A DNA stretch of 7,427 nt from an uncultured Mycoplasma sp. (GTDB lineage Bacteria > Bacillota_I > Bacilli_A > Mycoplasmatales > Metamycoplasmataceae). Within the stretch, counting starts at the first letter, position 1, and the number at the start of each line of letters is the position of its first letter. Below, piece after piece: positions 6,890 to 7,427 of this stretch. A program made the translations under genes and the position numbers. The stretch is from positions 1-7,427 of the forward strand of contig CAMQBE010000026.1 of NCBI GenBank assembly GCA_946998935.1, read 5' to 3'. The notes beneath the pieces are model-generated. The model saw only the letters and a list, made by a program, of their open reading frames with translations, made no database searches and was not told the DNA's origin.

Positions 6890-7354
6890 ATGATTGAACA
6901 AGCAACATATGTTACAAAATTAGGTAATCTTAAAATTAGTTATGAAAAAGAAAAAGTAGTTGGTTTAGAGTTTCAATTAACTAGAGAATATGATGAAGGA
7001 AGCAGAAATAAATTTACTTTCGGTGTAGCAAACCAAATTAAAGAATATTTAGTTGGTAAAAGAAAGAAATTTGATTTTGATTATGAGTTTAAAAATGCAA
7101 CATTATTTCAAATAAGAGTTTGACGTGCTTTAATGGAAATACCTTATGGTAAAACTAAGACATATAAAGAAATTGCTATACAAGTAGGACGTCCAAATTC
7201 AACAAGACCTATTATCTCAATATGCGAAAATAATCCGCTAATTATCTTTGTTCCTTCTCATAGATTAACTAAAGAAAATGGTGATATTTCTGGCTTTAAA
7301 TATGGTGATCAAATGAAGAAAGATTTGCTTATTTTAGAAAGCAATAATAAATAA
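6890..7354 (+). CDS. Ogt/MGMT-family protein with Ser in place of the acceptor Cys
   Basis: A 154-aa protein, read through one TGA (Trp78, 7121-7123). The family normally moves an alkyl group from O6-alkylguanine in DNA to a Cys in PCHR. Residues 73-150 align with its C-terminal domain: FQIRVW (73-78), IPYGKTKTY (84-92) with the conserved Tyr92, GRPNSTR (100-106) with the Arg used for base flipping, NNP (114-116) and LLILE (146-150). The active-site motif is VPSHR (121-125): Ser123 is encoded by TCT at 7256-7258, one base from the Cys codon TGT. The N-terminal part (1-65) is short and loosely like Ogt. By family knowledge it cannot act as a normal suicide methyltransferase. It may bind alkylated DNA like alkyltransferase-like (ATL) proteins, which usually have Trp there, or be decaying. 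The start abuts the deoD stop, with SD-like AGAAAGG at 6874-6880, so the two are probably co-transcribed. Confidence 0.82.
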
Positions 7355-7396
7355 CCAATTATTCTATATATAAGAGAAATTAGTAAAAACACATGG

Positions 7397-7402
7397 TATA
7401 AA
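7397..7402 (+). promoter_or_regulatory. Possible extended -10 box before the last gene
   Basis: TGGTATAAA at 7394-7402 resembles an extended -10 (TGn plus TATAAA, 5 of 6). It would start transcription only a few bases before the ATG at 7414, giving an almost leaderless mRNA, so transcription from the deoD unit is equally likely. No terminator is visible after 7354. Confidence 0.25.
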
Positions 7403-7413
7403 AAATAGAGGCT

Positions 7414-7427
7414 ATGAAAGAACTTTA
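7414..7427 (+). CDS. Start of a gene cut by the window edge
   Basis: ATG followed by codons for Lys-Glu-Leu and then the window end. An SD-like AGAGG (7407-7411) lies only 2 nt before the ATG, closer than in the other genes. Four codons are too few to identify a product. Confidence 0.45.

Noticed and set aside
1..7427. CRISPR array, tRNA or rRNA genes, phage or IS elements
   Set aside because: I saw no regularly spaced repeats, no tRNA cloverleaf or rRNA segments, and no integrase or transposase gene on either strand.

Overview
The window looks like chromosomal DNA of a mollicute of the Mycoplasma type. It is very A+T-rich. Its genes read through only if TGA codes for tryptophan: 25 in-frame TGA codons lie inside otherwise uninterrupted, recognisable proteins (11 in each permease, 2 in the first ATPase, 1 in the Ogt-like gene). 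Genes are closely packed on the plus strand and most have a strong Shine-Dalgarno (SD) sequence about 4 nt before ATG. I cannot name the species.

Layout: 1-437 has no convincing gene. It holds hairpins with alternating complementary arms, two G5 runs, two unsupported short ORFs, and a tandem TATAAT promoter just before the first gene. Then come two copies of a two-gene ABC-2 exporter cassette, each a permease followed by its ATPase: copy 1 at 438-2303 and 2312-3262, copy 2 at 3312-5102 and 5111-6055. Each copy ends in a hairpin-plus-T-tract terminator (about 3252-3276 and 6065-6091). A promoter with a perfect TATAAT then leads into a pair of touching genes: deoD, purine-nucleoside phosphorylase (6167-6889), and an Ogt/MGMT-family protein (6890-7354). 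The last 14 bases are probably the start of another gene.

The two cassettes are paralogous. They share gene order, the same 11-nt distance from permease stop to ATPase start with TAG embedded in the SD, the same permease motifs and nearly the same ATPase core (15 differences over 94 residues, counted by hand). The permeases have an unusual build for ABC-2 proteins: five predicted N-terminal membrane segments, a predicted extracellular domain of about 370-390 residues, then one last membrane segment. The cargo cannot be read from the sequence. Either two half-transporters pair as a heteromer or two related exporters have diverged.

Two departures at catalytic positions stand out. The Ogt-like protein has PSHR where the family has PCHR, so it lacks the methyl-accepting cysteine and may be an alkyltransferase-like DNA-binding protein or a decayed enzyme. 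DeoD has Glu where the catalytic Asp204 of E. coli DeoD is expected.
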